64,000 nucleotides of DNA, from the NCBI GenBank assembly GCA_051208035.1, contig JBPJFZ010000011.1, forward strand, positions 127,427 to 191,426, in the 5' to 3' direction. The notes under the pieces are model-generated. The model had not been told where the DNA came from and made no database searches. It saw nothing but the letters and a program-made list of their open reading frames with translations. Position numbers and translations under genes: made by a program. Source of the stretch: JACKOB01 sp024234575. GTDB taxonomy: Bacteria > Pseudomonadota > Gammaproteobacteria > Pseudomonadales > Oleiphilaceae. This document shows positions 17,971 to 26,922 of this stretch, one piece after another (the stretch's first letter is position 1; each line of letters begins with the position of its first letter).

Positions 17971-19755
17971 TTATGAGGACGCAACCTGTAACGGATAAAG
18001 CAACCAAATAACAAACACGGTGGCCGCCGCGATTATTATATTCATCGGTACGCCGACCTTAACAAAATCAGAAAACTTATAACCACCTGGGCCATAAACC
18101 ATGAGATTTGTTTGATATCCAAGAGGCGTGGCAAAACTTGCTGAGGCGCCAATCATGAGTGCCATGATGTAAGGCTCGGCATTAAGGCCGGCTGCCCCAG
18201 TAATTTGAAGCACAATAGGTAACATTATTATTGCCGCCGCATTATTGGTAATCAGTTCTGTAAATACTGAAACACATAGGTATGTGAGGATAAGTATTAG
18301 CAGCGCATCACCATGACTCCACTCGACCACATGTACCGCAATAAACTCTGCCACACCGGTTTTAGCGAGTGCCATACCGAGCGCAAAAGACGCTGCAATG
18401 GTTAAGATTACAGTTATATCCAGGCTTTTATGTGCCTGATTAATAGAACAGCACCCCGTTAGTACCATCGCCGCCGCCCCTATGAGTGCCGCATTTAACA
18501 TCGATAACACATCGAAAGTCGCCAGACCGACAACGACTCCTAATATCGCCCAGGACAGATAGGCTCTTTCATGTCTGGGGGATTCGGTTTCTAGATCATT
18601 TATTAGCAGAAAGTCTTTGTTGTAGCGCTGCCGGGTCACAAAAGCGGGCCGTGCTTCGAGCAACAAAGTATCACCCGCCATAAGACGAATGCTGCCTAGA
18701 TTACCTGGTACGCGGTCACCATCTCTGGCAACAGCTAATACAACCGCGCCATAACGATTACGAAATTCGGAGTCGCGAATAGTTTGTCCAATGCAGTCAG
18801 AGTGGGGTGAAATTACCGCTTCCACTAGCCGCCTTTCAGCGCGATTTTCTGCGATAAGAGGGCGCTCTTCTTCTGTTGATGGCACAATTCCGTTTATTCT
18901 TAACAAGTCTGAAATGGCTTCTGTATCTCCAGCGAACACTAACCGATCACCACCCAATAACTTTTCTTCTGATGGAACCGCTGTCACAATGCTGCCATCT
19001 CGCTCTATCTCAACCAGATATATTCTCTTAAGGTGCCGCAGCCCGGCTTGTTCTACTGTCTTTCCAACCAAAGCACCATCATGGGCAACAGCAACTTCAA
19101 GCGTAAACTCCCTTAAGTTGCCAAATCTTTTTTCACTGCCGTAGGCCGGTAATGCTTTTGGAAACCACCACCACATGAACAAACAGCCAGTAATTACGAC
19201 CGGCAGGGCAATTTTCGTGATGGAGAAAAGAGAAAAACCTTCGCTCCCCGTCATCGCCTGGTACTGACCATTAACAATCAGGTTTGTGCTAGTACCAATC
19301 ATGGTTAATGTGCCTCCAAGAATGGCAGCATAACTTAATGGTATCAGCAGCTTTGAAACTGGAATGTCTATTTGTTTAGCCCAGGCATTAATAGCGGGAA
19401 TCATCGTTGCCACTACCGGGGTGTTGTTTAGAAACGCGCTTAGCGCAACCACTGGGGCAGTGGCACGAATTTGAGCTTTTCTTATTGTAGCCGGTCGACC
19501 CAGCAAATGTTTGATGATCAGATCAACACCACCAGAGCCATGAATACCCGCGGCTACAACAAACATTGCGGCAACGGTAATCAGTCCTGCGTTACTAAAG
19601 CCTGATAGCGCTTCGGCACTGGTTAAAATACCTGTCACGCTTAGCAACGTTAATGCTGACATCATAACAAGGTGAGGCGCCAGACGAGTAAAAAACAACA
19701 ATAACAGCACCGCTGCGGTTAACACTAACGAGAACAGACCTTGCCATCCATCCAT
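17971..19755 (-). CDS. SLC13-family permease with RCK (TrkA-C) domains
   Basis: A 594-residue transporter. Two blocks of hydrophobic helices (about 1-200 and 390-590) flank a soluble middle. The first block has FLNNTPVVATMIPAINAWA and PLSYAAILGGTLTMIGTSTNLI, and the second ITNNAAAIIMLPIVLQ and MIGASASFATPLGYQTNLMVYGPGGY, the paired NxxP/T SNT-type motifs of the DASS/SLC13 fold. The middle contains two TrkA-C (RCK-C) units, e.g. REFTLEVAVAHDGALVGKTVEQAGLRHLKRIYLVEIERDG. Proteins of this build are annotated as anion:sodium symporters; substrates include sulfate and dicarboxylates. The substrate here is not determined. Confidence 0.85.
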   Translation of the reverse strand: MDGWQGLFSLVLTAAVLLLLFFTRLAPHLVMMSALTLLSVTGILTSAEALSGFSNAGLITVAAMFVVAAGIHGSGGVDLIIKHLLGRPATIRKAQIRATAPVVALSAFLNNTPVVATMIPAINAWAKQIDIPVSKLLIPLSYAAILGGTLTMIGTSTNLIVNGQYQAMTGSEGFSLFSITKIALPVVITGCLFMWWWFPKALPAYGSEKRFGNLREFTLEVAVAHDGALVGKTVEQAGLRHLKRIYLVEIERDGSIVTAVPSEEKLLGGDRLVFAGDTEAISDLLRINGIVPSTEEERPLIAENRAERRLVEAVISPHSDCIGQTIRDSEFRNRYGAVVLAVARDGDRVPGNLGSIRLMAGDTLLLEARPAFVTRQRYNKDFLLINDLETESPRHERAYLSWAILGVVVGLATFDVLSMLNAALIGAAAMVLTGCCSINQAHKSLDITVILTIAASFALGMALAKTGVAEFIAVHVVEWSHGDALLILILTYLCVSVFTELITNNAAAIIMLPIVLQITGAAGLNAEPYIMALMIGASASFATPLGYQTNLMVYGPGGYKFSDFVKVGVPMNIIIAAATVFVIWLLYPLQVASS

Positions 19756-19923
19756 TTATAGAAATCCTTCGAGAGCGAATAAATACGATACAGCTAACCG
19801 AATAAACAGGCGCTAATATAACGGTTAGCAATAGATGAATAAACTATATTCGAGCGTTATATAAGAACTTATTAATATATGAATAGTGTCGAATATTTTA
19901 GAGTAGAACGTCGTTTCGGCGAC

Positions 19924-22527
19924 TTATGATTTGATTATCTTTTCCTGGTGAGCTAGCCAATCCTGCAGCTCCTCAAAGGGTAGAGGTCGAGATAGATAAT
20001 ACCCCTGGGCAACATCACACCCCATTTCACTCAGTTGTTGTAACACGCTTTCCTTTTCAACGCCTTCGGCAACGACGGTATAGCCAAGGTCGTGACACAT
20101 ATTAATGGTCGTTTTAACAATGACAATATCGTCAGAGTCTTCATCCATTTCCATAACGAAAGAGCGATCTATCTTAATCTCATTTACTGGCAGTCTTTTA
20201 ATGTAATTTAGGGACGAATAGCCTGTGCCAAAGTCATCAATGGATAAACGAACACCAGTAAGTTTTAGTCTCTTCAGAGCGAGCAGGGCTTGTTCCGGAT
20301 CGTCCATCGTTGCGGTTTCAGTAACTTCAAGCACCATTCGATCAGGGATGATTCCGTAAGTTTGAATTATTCTTTGAACTCTTTCTGGAAATTCCTTTTC
20401 TCGGAGATTAAGTGCTGAAATATTTACGGAAACACTCAGGCTGTAGCCATCACGATTCAACTTCGCGAGCTTCTCCGCAGCTTTTTCAACGACCCATGAG
20501 GTTATTTCATTTATTAGACCCGTCTGCTCCGCAAGGGGAATAAATTCGTCTGGTGGAATAAATCCATGCTCTTCATGCGTCCACCTAAGTAAGGCTTCAA
20601 GCCCGGTTACGCGCTGCTGCTTGAAGCAAATCTGAGGCTGAAAGTACAACATCAATTTGTCTTGCTTTAAGGCACGCCGCAGGTCACCGACCAACGTTAA
20701 ACGCTTTTCGCTATAGGGGTTTGTGTTTTCATCGTACCAAACAATTGTGTCTCTTTTTTGTTCTGCGACATCCACCGCAATTTGCGCATTACGTATTAGC
20801 GCCTTGGGATCAGCCCCTTGGTCCGGGTAGGTAGCAACGCCCGCTTTAATATTTAATTCTAAACTTAAGGCATTAAAGTCAATGGTTTCAAACTCTTTGA
20901 TAATGTTTTTAATATGAACATCCTGGTGCCGTGCAAATGATTCGACCAGATAAACGATGGCAACCCCCCCTATAACCGCTATATAGTCTGTTCGTTTATC
21001 ATTTTCTTCTATAGGAATAATGCCGTTAATATCGCCGATACGTTGATTCAGTTTTTCAGTGAGTAATACCAGCAACTGGTCGGCAGAATGGTGACCCAGC
21101 GTTTTATTAATCTCATGAAAACGGGTCAGATGCATAAATACCAAATCAAAGGATTGCGCCTTAAAAGCGGTCGTGAAAACTTCTTTCAGCCTGCTCTCCA
21201 TAAATGCTTTATTTGGAAACTTAGTGAGGTGATTATGGGTTGCCTCATAGATGCGCTTCGTTTCAATGATTCGACGCTGTTCCATCTCATCCAGCAAAGA
21301 CTGTTGCGCGACCGTGCGCTGAGATCGTTCTTCATTAAGGCGATCTGCCAGCGCAAACGATAAAAAGATTGCTTCGAGGGTAGCGCCGAGTTGCAGACCA
21401 TTTTCAGTTACAAAGTTAGAGGGCACCAAACCAAACTTATTCAATGCTAGCAGTGACGAGCCACTGACCATAAACGCCCAGGCCAATGTGTAGAACCTGG
21501 ATATCCTGTGCCCCTTTGACCACAGATAAGGTCCTATCGCGAGACAGGCCACACAAACAGGTATCACTAATGCGACGGAAATTCTCGTAGATATACCATA
21601 GGGTAAAAAGAACGCTCCAATGATCGCAAACAGGCCAAGCATTGCCGTTCCATTGAAAAACTTGTACATCCTGCTGGCATAGGTTTTGAGCGATAAAAAA
21701 CTATTGGCGAACAATGAGGTAAATAATACGTTTGCGGGTACGCCAACCAGGATCGCCAGCTCTTGTAAACGCGGGGAGTCTGGCCATACATATTGAAACA
21801 ACACGCCATGCATCGCAGCCTGGGTGGTTAAAAATGCCATAACAAACAGCACGTAAAACATATAGGACGCTTCGCGTAGTGACGCAAAGAGGAACAGGTT
21901 GTATAAGATCATTACTGCTAAAGCCCCGTAAAACAGACTTTTTCGCAAAATTTCTTTCTGGTCTTCAAACAGGTAGTTCTTTTCCTCCCAAACACCAATA
22001 GGAAGCTGCATAGACCCTGAAGTTTTTACTCGCAGCACGATATTAAGCTCTGCATTAGCCGGAACAGTAACGGGAAATAAAAAGTTCCGGTGTTTTACTT
22101 TTCGGTTATGAAACGGATAAATATCACCGGTGACAATATGATCAGTGATCTGGTTATCAATTAAAGAGTAAAAATCTATTTCATCCAGTAACGGGTAATC
22201 GACGCTGATATCTCGACGAAGTAGGTCTGAAGTTTGATTTTTGAGGGTAAATTTAAACCAGTAGGCCGACTGAGTGTAACCAAAGTTTGGCACTTCCTGT
22301 GTAGAAGGGTGCCAAATAAATTGACTTTGCTGATCCAAAATGGCGTCGATGGTTAGCATGCCGTCTGGATCTTCAAAGTATTTAATGTGCAAGCCGATAC
22401 GCTCGCCAAGGTTGGTATGATCTAATTGTACTTGCTCTGTCGCCACACATGACAAAGCCCACACCAGTAACACTGGTGTGAGCAATAGTCTTAATTTGAG
22501 CCAGCTTAAGTGGTACGTTAAAACCAT
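19924..22527 (-). CDS. 7TM-type sensor with degenerate GGDEF and intact EAL domain
   Basis: An 867-residue receptor. After a signal sequence, residues about 35-180 form a periplasmic 7TMR-DISM extracellular domain (FGYTQSAYWFKFTLKNQT, DYPLLDEIDFYSL). Seven hydrophobic helices follow (about 195-390). The cytoplasmic part has a GGDEF-like domain in which the active-site motif is replaced by IGGVAIVY, so cyclase activity is unlikely. The EAL domain is intact (GLEALLRWTHEEHG, EVTETATMDD, DDFGTGYSSLNYIKRLP), so c-di-GMP hydrolysis is expected. The gene begins seven bases after the upstream lipoprotein gene and is very likely cotranscribed with it, suggesting that the periplasmic partner feeds the sensor domain. 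Confidence 0.88.
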   Translation of the reverse strand: MVLTYHLSWLKLRLLLTPVLLVWALSCVATEQVQLDHTNLGERIGLHIKYFEDPDGMLTIDAILDQQSQFIWHPSTQEVPNFGYTQSAYWFKFTLKNQTSDLLRRDISVDYPLLDEIDFYSLIDNQITDHIVTGDIYPFHNRKVKHRNFLFPVTVPANAELNIVLRVKTSGSMQLPIGVWEEKNYLFEDQKEILRKSLFYGALAVMILYNLFLFASLREASYMFYVLFVMAFLTTQAAMHGVLFQYVWPDSPRLQELAILVGVPANVLFTSLFANSFLSLKTYASRMYKFFNGTAMLGLFAIIGAFFLPYGISTRISVALVIPVCVACLAIGPYLWSKGHRISRFYTLAWAFMVSGSSLLALNKFGLVPSNFVTENGLQLGATLEAIFLSFALADRLNEERSQRTVAQQSLLDEMEQRRIIETKRIYEATHNHLTKFPNKAFMESRLKEVFTTAFKAQSFDLVFMHLTRFHEINKTLGHHSADQLLVLLTEKLNQRIGDINGIIPIEENDKRTDYIAVIGGVAIVYLVESFARHQDVHIKNIIKEFETIDFNALSLELNIKAGVATYPDQGADPKALIRNAQIAVDVAEQKRDTIVWYDENTNPYSEKRLTLVGDLRRALKQDKLMLYFQPQICFKQQRVTGLEALLRWTHEEHGFIPPDEFIPLAEQTGLINEITSWVVEKAAEKLAKLNRDGYSLSVSVNISALNLREKEFPERVQRIIQTYGIIPDRMVLEVTETATMDDPEQALLALKRLKLTGVRLSIDDFGTGYSSLNYIKRLPVNEIKIDRSFVMEMDEDSDDIVIVKTTINMCHDLGYTVVAEGVEKESVLQQLSEMGCDVAQGYYLSRPLPFEELQDWLAHQEKIIKS

Positions 22528-22534
22528 TTAATCA

Positions 22535-23494
22535 TTACTTACAAGACTTTAATGAAGCTACGGCAGCTGATGTATTTTTGAGCGATATCTCCTTAGTTAA
22601 AATCGTATCACCTAGCTCTTCGCTTTTCAGATAAACAAACAGCTTACTGCCATTGGCAATATTTTTGGTAACGTCTTGATTAATCACCATTCTGGTTGGC
22701 ATCTCTTGTGTGTCAAATGTGATTAAACTACCACCATCAAATTTAATGCCTGACCGCTGCGCATCAGATTTTAGCGTTAGAGACGCATTGACAATAAATC
22801 TGGATTGCTCGATATCCATCCAAAATTGAGAGGTAAAATCACCATCTTTAACCTGGAAAGTGGGAGTGGTTAGCATGCACTTGCCATTTTCACCCCGTGC
22901 CAGCGTCCAAATACCAAATCGAGTACCGATGGTGCTGCTAACTGCAGCTTCAACTGGCGCCGTTTCAGCAATTTCTTGCACAGGTTCCACGGCAGTCACC
23001 GCCGGTTTTGGCGCTTGAGGGGCAACCGGGACCTCCGCTTTCGGTTTGTTTGCCGCCGCCGTTGTTACGGCAGCTGCCGTGGCCACTTCGACTTTCTTTT
23101 GCGTTGCTTCTACAGCGGGTTGCACGTTGCTGGTCATCTGCGCAGTGGCTGTGGTGGTATCTTCAATTTCTTCTGCGGTAACCGCGGAAGCCTCTTCGAC
23201 AGCAGTGGATTCAACTTCAGGCTGCTCTTCCATTACTGGGGCGGTGTCACTCTCGGCCATAGAATGTGCAGGCTCTTCCGCTTCGACCTCCGCGGGCTCA
23301 GTTGCCGCCTCCATCATTTCTTCCTGTTCGGGCTCGGGATCCACTGCACCTTTGGCTTTGAGGGTTGGTCCGCCAGCACAGCCCGTAAGCAGGGCTCCTA
23401 CCAACAAGCCGGGAATAACAAGCCGTGAAGAAATATTTTTGTAATTTGTTGAGAAAGACGAAGGGTTATTGTGTGAAAGTTTTGCCTTGAGCAT
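22535..23494 (-). CDS. Putative lipoprotein with acidic/alanine-rich linker
   Basis: A 319-residue protein. A hydrophobic segment VIPGLLVGALLTGCAGG contains a lipobox-like LLTGC, though it lies unusually far (about 30 residues) from the first Met. Residues about 45-190 are low complexity, rich in Glu, Ala, Val and Pro, likely a flexible periplasmic spacer. The C-terminal about 130 residues form a compact beta-rich domain (RFGIWTLARGENGKCMLTTPTFQVKDG) with two conserved-looking cysteines. I do not recognise the domain; a distant likeness to IalB-type domains is possible. It is the first gene of a two-gene operon with the 7TM-GGDEF-EAL gene. Confidence 0.65.
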   Translation of the reverse strand: MLKAKLSHNNPSSFSTNYKNISSRLVIPGLLVGALLTGCAGGPTLKAKGAVDPEPEQEEMMEAATEPAEVEAEEPAHSMAESDTAPVMEEQPEVESTAVEEASAVTAEEIEDTTTATAQMTSNVQPAVEATQKKVEVATAAAVTTAAANKPKAEVPVAPQAPKPAVTAVEPVQEIAETAPVEAAVSSTIGTRFGIWTLARGENGKCMLTTPTFQVKDGDFTSQFWMDIEQSRFIVNASLTLKSDAQRSGIKFDGGSLITFDTQEMPTRMVINQDVTKNIANGSKLFVYLKSEELGDTILTKEISLKNTSAAVASLKSCK

Positions 23495-23654
23495 TTAACG
23501 CACCTTAATTTTTATATTAATTAATAAATTAGCAGGTTAGCGCCGGGTTATTACACGCTTAATGAATTTGTTTGTTCAACTATCTCTATATTAAAGGTCT
23601 AATTCCGCGAAAGTGCCAGCCTCGTTCGTAACGTTGCGTTAACGTCAGGCAAAA

Positions 23655-23677
23655 TTTTTGTTAACAATCAACAAAAA
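23655..23677. promoter_or_regulatory. Perfect 8-bp palindrome in the divergent promoter region
   Basis: TTTTTGTT (23655-23662) and AACAAAAA (23670-23677) are separated by seven bases. The site lies between the divergent lipoprotein operon and the kinase gene, 64 bp upstream of the kinase ATG. It may be an operator; no cognate regulator is adjacent. Confidence 0.35.
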
Positions 23678-23740
23678 CAGGGTTGGGAAGATAATGTTCT
23701 GGTGTCTACACTTACTGCAATTAGACGAAAAGAGCCTGCA

Positions 23741-26359
23741 ATGAAAGATGATTTAACCGGACAGGTTATAAACGGTGCCTACCATGTTGAGCAACTACTA
23801 GCAGATGGTGGTATGAGTCTTGTGTACCTGGCGACGCAACTCAGTTTGTCACGCTTAGTGGTGCTTAAAGTATTGCGACCGGGTTTTGTAGATGAGGATT
23901 TTATTAATCTATTTCTACGAGAAGCGCGAATAAACAGCCAGCTTAATCACCCGAATGTTGTCAACGTCGTCGATTTTGGTAAAACAGAAGACAACATTGT
24001 CTATCTTGCGATGGAATACCTCGATGGTCACACACTGGATGAGATTGTCGAAGACAAACATGGTTTGCCGTTTCCTCAGGTACTTTGGGTGCTTGAACAA
24101 TTGTGTACGGGAATACATGCAGCCCATAAACTCAAAGTCGTGCATCGTGACTTAAAGCCAAACAACGTGATGATATCCAGGCTAACGGGCGACACGACGG
24201 TTGTAAAGGTGTTGGATTTTGGTATTAGTAAACCGTTGTCAGAAGAAGATTTAAAGCATACCCGCCTGGGTATGATAATGGGAACGCCCGGTTTTTTGGC
24301 TCCGGAACAAATAGAGGGCCGACTAGACATTGACCCAAGAGCAGATATTTACGCGATAGGGGCATTGATCTACTACATGGCGGCCGGAAAGAAGCCTTTT
24401 AGCGGGGCGAGCCGGGAAATCATTCTGTCAAAACAAATGGGGGACGGCACCCCCACAGTAGATCCTATGGCGATTGTTGACCCTCGATGCCTTAAGTTGC
24501 AGGGCATCATTAATAAGTCTATGCATCGTGACCGCGAACAGCGCTATCCAACAGTGATGTCACTTTGGGAGGAAGTTATTCAATTAGCGCACTCTCAGAG
24601 CCCGACTGACGCTGATTGGGAAGGCTCTGCCGATAGCAATGCGGTGACACGGTACCAGTTTGTCTTTACGGGTAAAACAGATGAAAACACGAATATTGAG
24701 CAAGCAAAGAAGAACCTTACAAAAGAATTTTCTCTGACATCCGCCATTGCCGACAAACTATTTTGTGGCAAGCGCGTTATTGTCAAAAAGGATTTATCGG
24801 ACACTGAAGCAAAAGAGCTCTCAGAGAAATTTATAAGCTGTGGTTGTTCGGGTGTTATAGAGGAAGTTGCGGATGCAACCCGAATCATTAAAGCCAGACC
24901 TCGACCCCGAGCTGATCGCACCGAACCGGGTGTTATTCAGCCGATTCTGATTAATGACCGTCCAGGCCCTGCAAAACGCCCGACACCCACCAGCTCATTT
25001 AATTCACAAAGCGCTTTTACCAGTGGTATCAAAACTGGCTTTGGTTCAGGCGTTACCGGAACAGAAGCCAAGGTATTACGCAATGCTAAGTTTCGCTCAC
25101 GGAAACTGTTGGCGTCCTTGGTTTTGACATCCTTCGTTCTCGCGTCCTTACTGCTAGCGATTGTACCCGGTGTTCGGTACGTATTTACAGATGCCTGGAT
25201 GGAATACATCGACGGTTACCAATTACCACGCGGTGTTAGCTCACATGACATCAATCTTGGTATGAGTGCCGCTTTTACCGGGGCGGCTAAAGAAATTGGC
25301 CGATCAATGAGAATTGGCATCGAGTCTTATTTACAGCATGTAAATGAAAGCGGCGGCGTGCACGGACGGCAGATTTACTTAAAAGCAGAAAACGATGGCT
25401 ATGAACCCCGCCTGGCACAAAGCAATGTCACATCGATGTTAGCAGATAAAGCTGGCGTACTAGCCATGCTAGGGAATGTCGGTACCCCAACGGCACAGGT
25501 CATACTTCCCATAGCCTTAGAAAAGCGAATGATTCTTTTTGGAACTTTTTCGGGAGCCAGTTTGCTGCGCAATAATCCGCCGGATCGTTATGTCTTTAAT
25601 TACCGGGCCAGCTACCAACAAGAAACAGAAGCACTCATCCACTATTTCGTGTCCATCAAAAAAGTAAAACCAGGTCGCATCGGTGTGTTTTACCAGAATG
25701 ACAGCTACGGTAAAGATGGCTTTTCCGGAGTTATTAAGGCACTGCAGAAGTACAACGTGGATTACCACAATATTCCCGCCGCCTCATACGAAAGAAACAC
25801 TTCTGTCGTGCATGATGCCACGAACTTTTTTCGCAACCTGGCCACCCCCTTGGAAGCAATCATTATTGTCGGAACGTATTCAGCCAGTGCAGAATTTACT
25901 ATCGAAATGCGTAACGAAGGGTACAAAGGCGAATTAGCTAACGTTTCTTTCGTGGGGGCTCGGGCCTTAGCAGACAAACTAAGAGAGGGTGACCTACGCA
26001 AGGGGCAGGGTGTTATCGTGTCACAAGTGGTGCCTCATTATCAGTCTTTTGCCACGGGGATTATCGAATACCGGGATGCATTGGCCAGTTACTTTCCAAG
26101 TGACGAACCCAATTTTGTTTCGGTAGAAGGGTACATTGCGGCTAAGATTTTTGTCGAAGGGTTGCGTCGTGCCGGACGATATTTTACTACTGAGTCCCTC
26201 GTCGATGAATTTAAAATGATGCAGGGTTATGATGCGGGCATCGGCGAACTGGTAACGTTTAGCGGTGAAGACCATCAAGCAAGTAATCGTGTGTGGGGGA
26301 CTATACTTAATAGCCAAGGTGAATATGAAGCGTTGGATCTAGTAAATGTCGAATTATGA
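23741..26359 (+). CDS. Ser/Thr protein kinase fused to an extracellular branched-chain amino-acid-binding-like domain
   Basis: The frame is open from a GTG at 23702; I use the ATG at 23741 (872 residues). Residues about 12-285 are a Hanks-type kinase with the glycine loop (LLADGGMSLVYLA), Lys in VVLKVL, HRDLKPNNV, DFGISKP and GTPGFLAPEQ, all catalytic residues present. A small module follows (about 307-380, VFTGKTDEN to the LFCGKRVIVKKDLS segment), of a type seen appended to other proteobacterial proteins. A transmembrane helix lies at about 453-483. The outer domain (about 503-863) has the type I periplasmic-binding fold of LivK-like proteins (INLGMSAAFTGAAKEIG, GVLAMLGNVGTPTAQVI, GVFYQNDSYGKDGF). 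It is a one-chain ligand receptor kinase. The ligand and the substrates are unknown. Confidence 0.88.
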   Translation: MKDDLTGQVINGAYHVEQLLADGGMSLVYLATQLSLSRLVVLKVLRPGFVDEDFINLFLREARINSQLNHPNVVNVVDFGKTEDNIVYLAMEYLDGHTLDEIVEDKHGLPFPQVLWVLEQLCTGIHAAHKLKVVHRDLKPNNVMISRLTGDTTVVKVLDFGISKPLSEEDLKHTRLGMIMGTPGFLAPEQIEGRLDIDPRADIYAIGALIYYMAAGKKPFSGASREIILSKQMGDGTPTVDPMAIVDPRCLKLQGIINKSMHRDREQRYPTVMSLWEEVIQLAHSQSPTDADWEGSADSNAVTRYQFVFTGKTDENTNIEQAKKNLTKEFSLTSAIADKLFCGKRVIVKKDLSDTEAKELSEKFISCGCSGVIEEVADATRIIKARPRPRADRTEPGVIQPILINDRPGPAKRPTPTSSFNSQSAFTSGIKTGFGSGVTGTEAKVLRNAKFRSRKLLASLVLTSFVLASLLLAIVPGVRYVFTDAWMEYIDGYQLPRGVSSHDINLGMSAAFTGAAKEIGRSMRIGIESYLQHVNESGGVHGRQIYLKAENDGYEPRLAQSNVTSMLADKAGVLAMLGNVGTPTAQVILPIALEKRMILFGTFSGASLLRNNPPDRYVFNYRASYQQETEALIHYFVSIKKVKPGRIGVFYQNDSYGKDGFSGVIKALQKYNVDYHNIPAASYERNTSVVHDATNFFRNLATPLEAIIIVGTYSASAEFTIEMRNEGYKGELANVSFVGARALADKLREGDLRKGQGVIVSQVVPHYQSFATGIIEYRDALASYFPSDEPNFVSVEGYIAAKIFVEGLRRAGRYFTTESLVDEFKMMQGYDAGIGELVTFSGEDHQASNRVWGTILNSQGEYEALDLVNVEL

Positions 26360-26428
26360 TAAAAAGTTCCATCCCTGGAATAAACTTAACTGCCTCTTCT
26401 CGCTCACTGGTAATCTCAAATTTAAGAG

Positions 26429-26776
26429 TTAGATGCCTGCTCTTATGCTTTGGCTGGCCGCGTCAGTAAAAAAAGCGGGTAACTCACAATGATCTGTGTC
26501 TTCAATAAAAACGTTGTCGATTCCATAAAACGAAATAATGAAACATCTCTCACCATTCCAGCTTGACTCGTAGAAAGATACGTTATCATCGTCAACCATC
26601 TGTAAATCTCCGGTGGCACTGGTATAGCCCATACCTTGCTCCCATTCCGGTAATTCCGGGCAAAACTCCGAAACTTTTTCGTAGCTGGTTGTTTTAGCCA
26701 ATCGCAGAGAATCTTCCATCGCTTTGTAGTTTTTACAGCTGATAGATGTCGTACAAAGGTAGTATTTGTTGTTCAC
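26429..26776 (-). CDS. Hypothetical protein
   Basis: A 115-residue soluble protein, acidic, with four cysteines (CTTSISCK near the start, one in EFCPELPEW and one in GERCFI) plus one near the end (DHCELP). No family recognised and no signal peptide. It converges on the kinase gene with 69 bp between their ends. Confidence 0.55.
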   Translation of the reverse strand: MNNKYYLCTTSISCKNYKAMEDSLRLAKTTSYEKVSEFCPELPEWEQGMGYTSATGDLQMVDDDNVSFYESSWNGERCFIISFYGIDNVFIEDTDHCELPAFFTDAASQSIRAGI

Positions 26777-26922
26777 GGGTAGCCTCTATTTTTATCTGTT
26801 TTATTCTCTTATTTATTCATTGCGATAAAAAAAGAACAACACCCTCAAATATTTCTATTTCTTTTGAAAAAATAAAAAAAATAGGTGAAATGAGTTAGAC
26901 AAAATAAATATGAAAGGTGTGT

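Noticed and set aside
22976..23444. Long plus-strand open frames opposite the putative lipoprotein
   Set aside because: They are antisense shadows of the Ala/Glu-rich low-complexity linker, which keeps stop codons rare on both strands.
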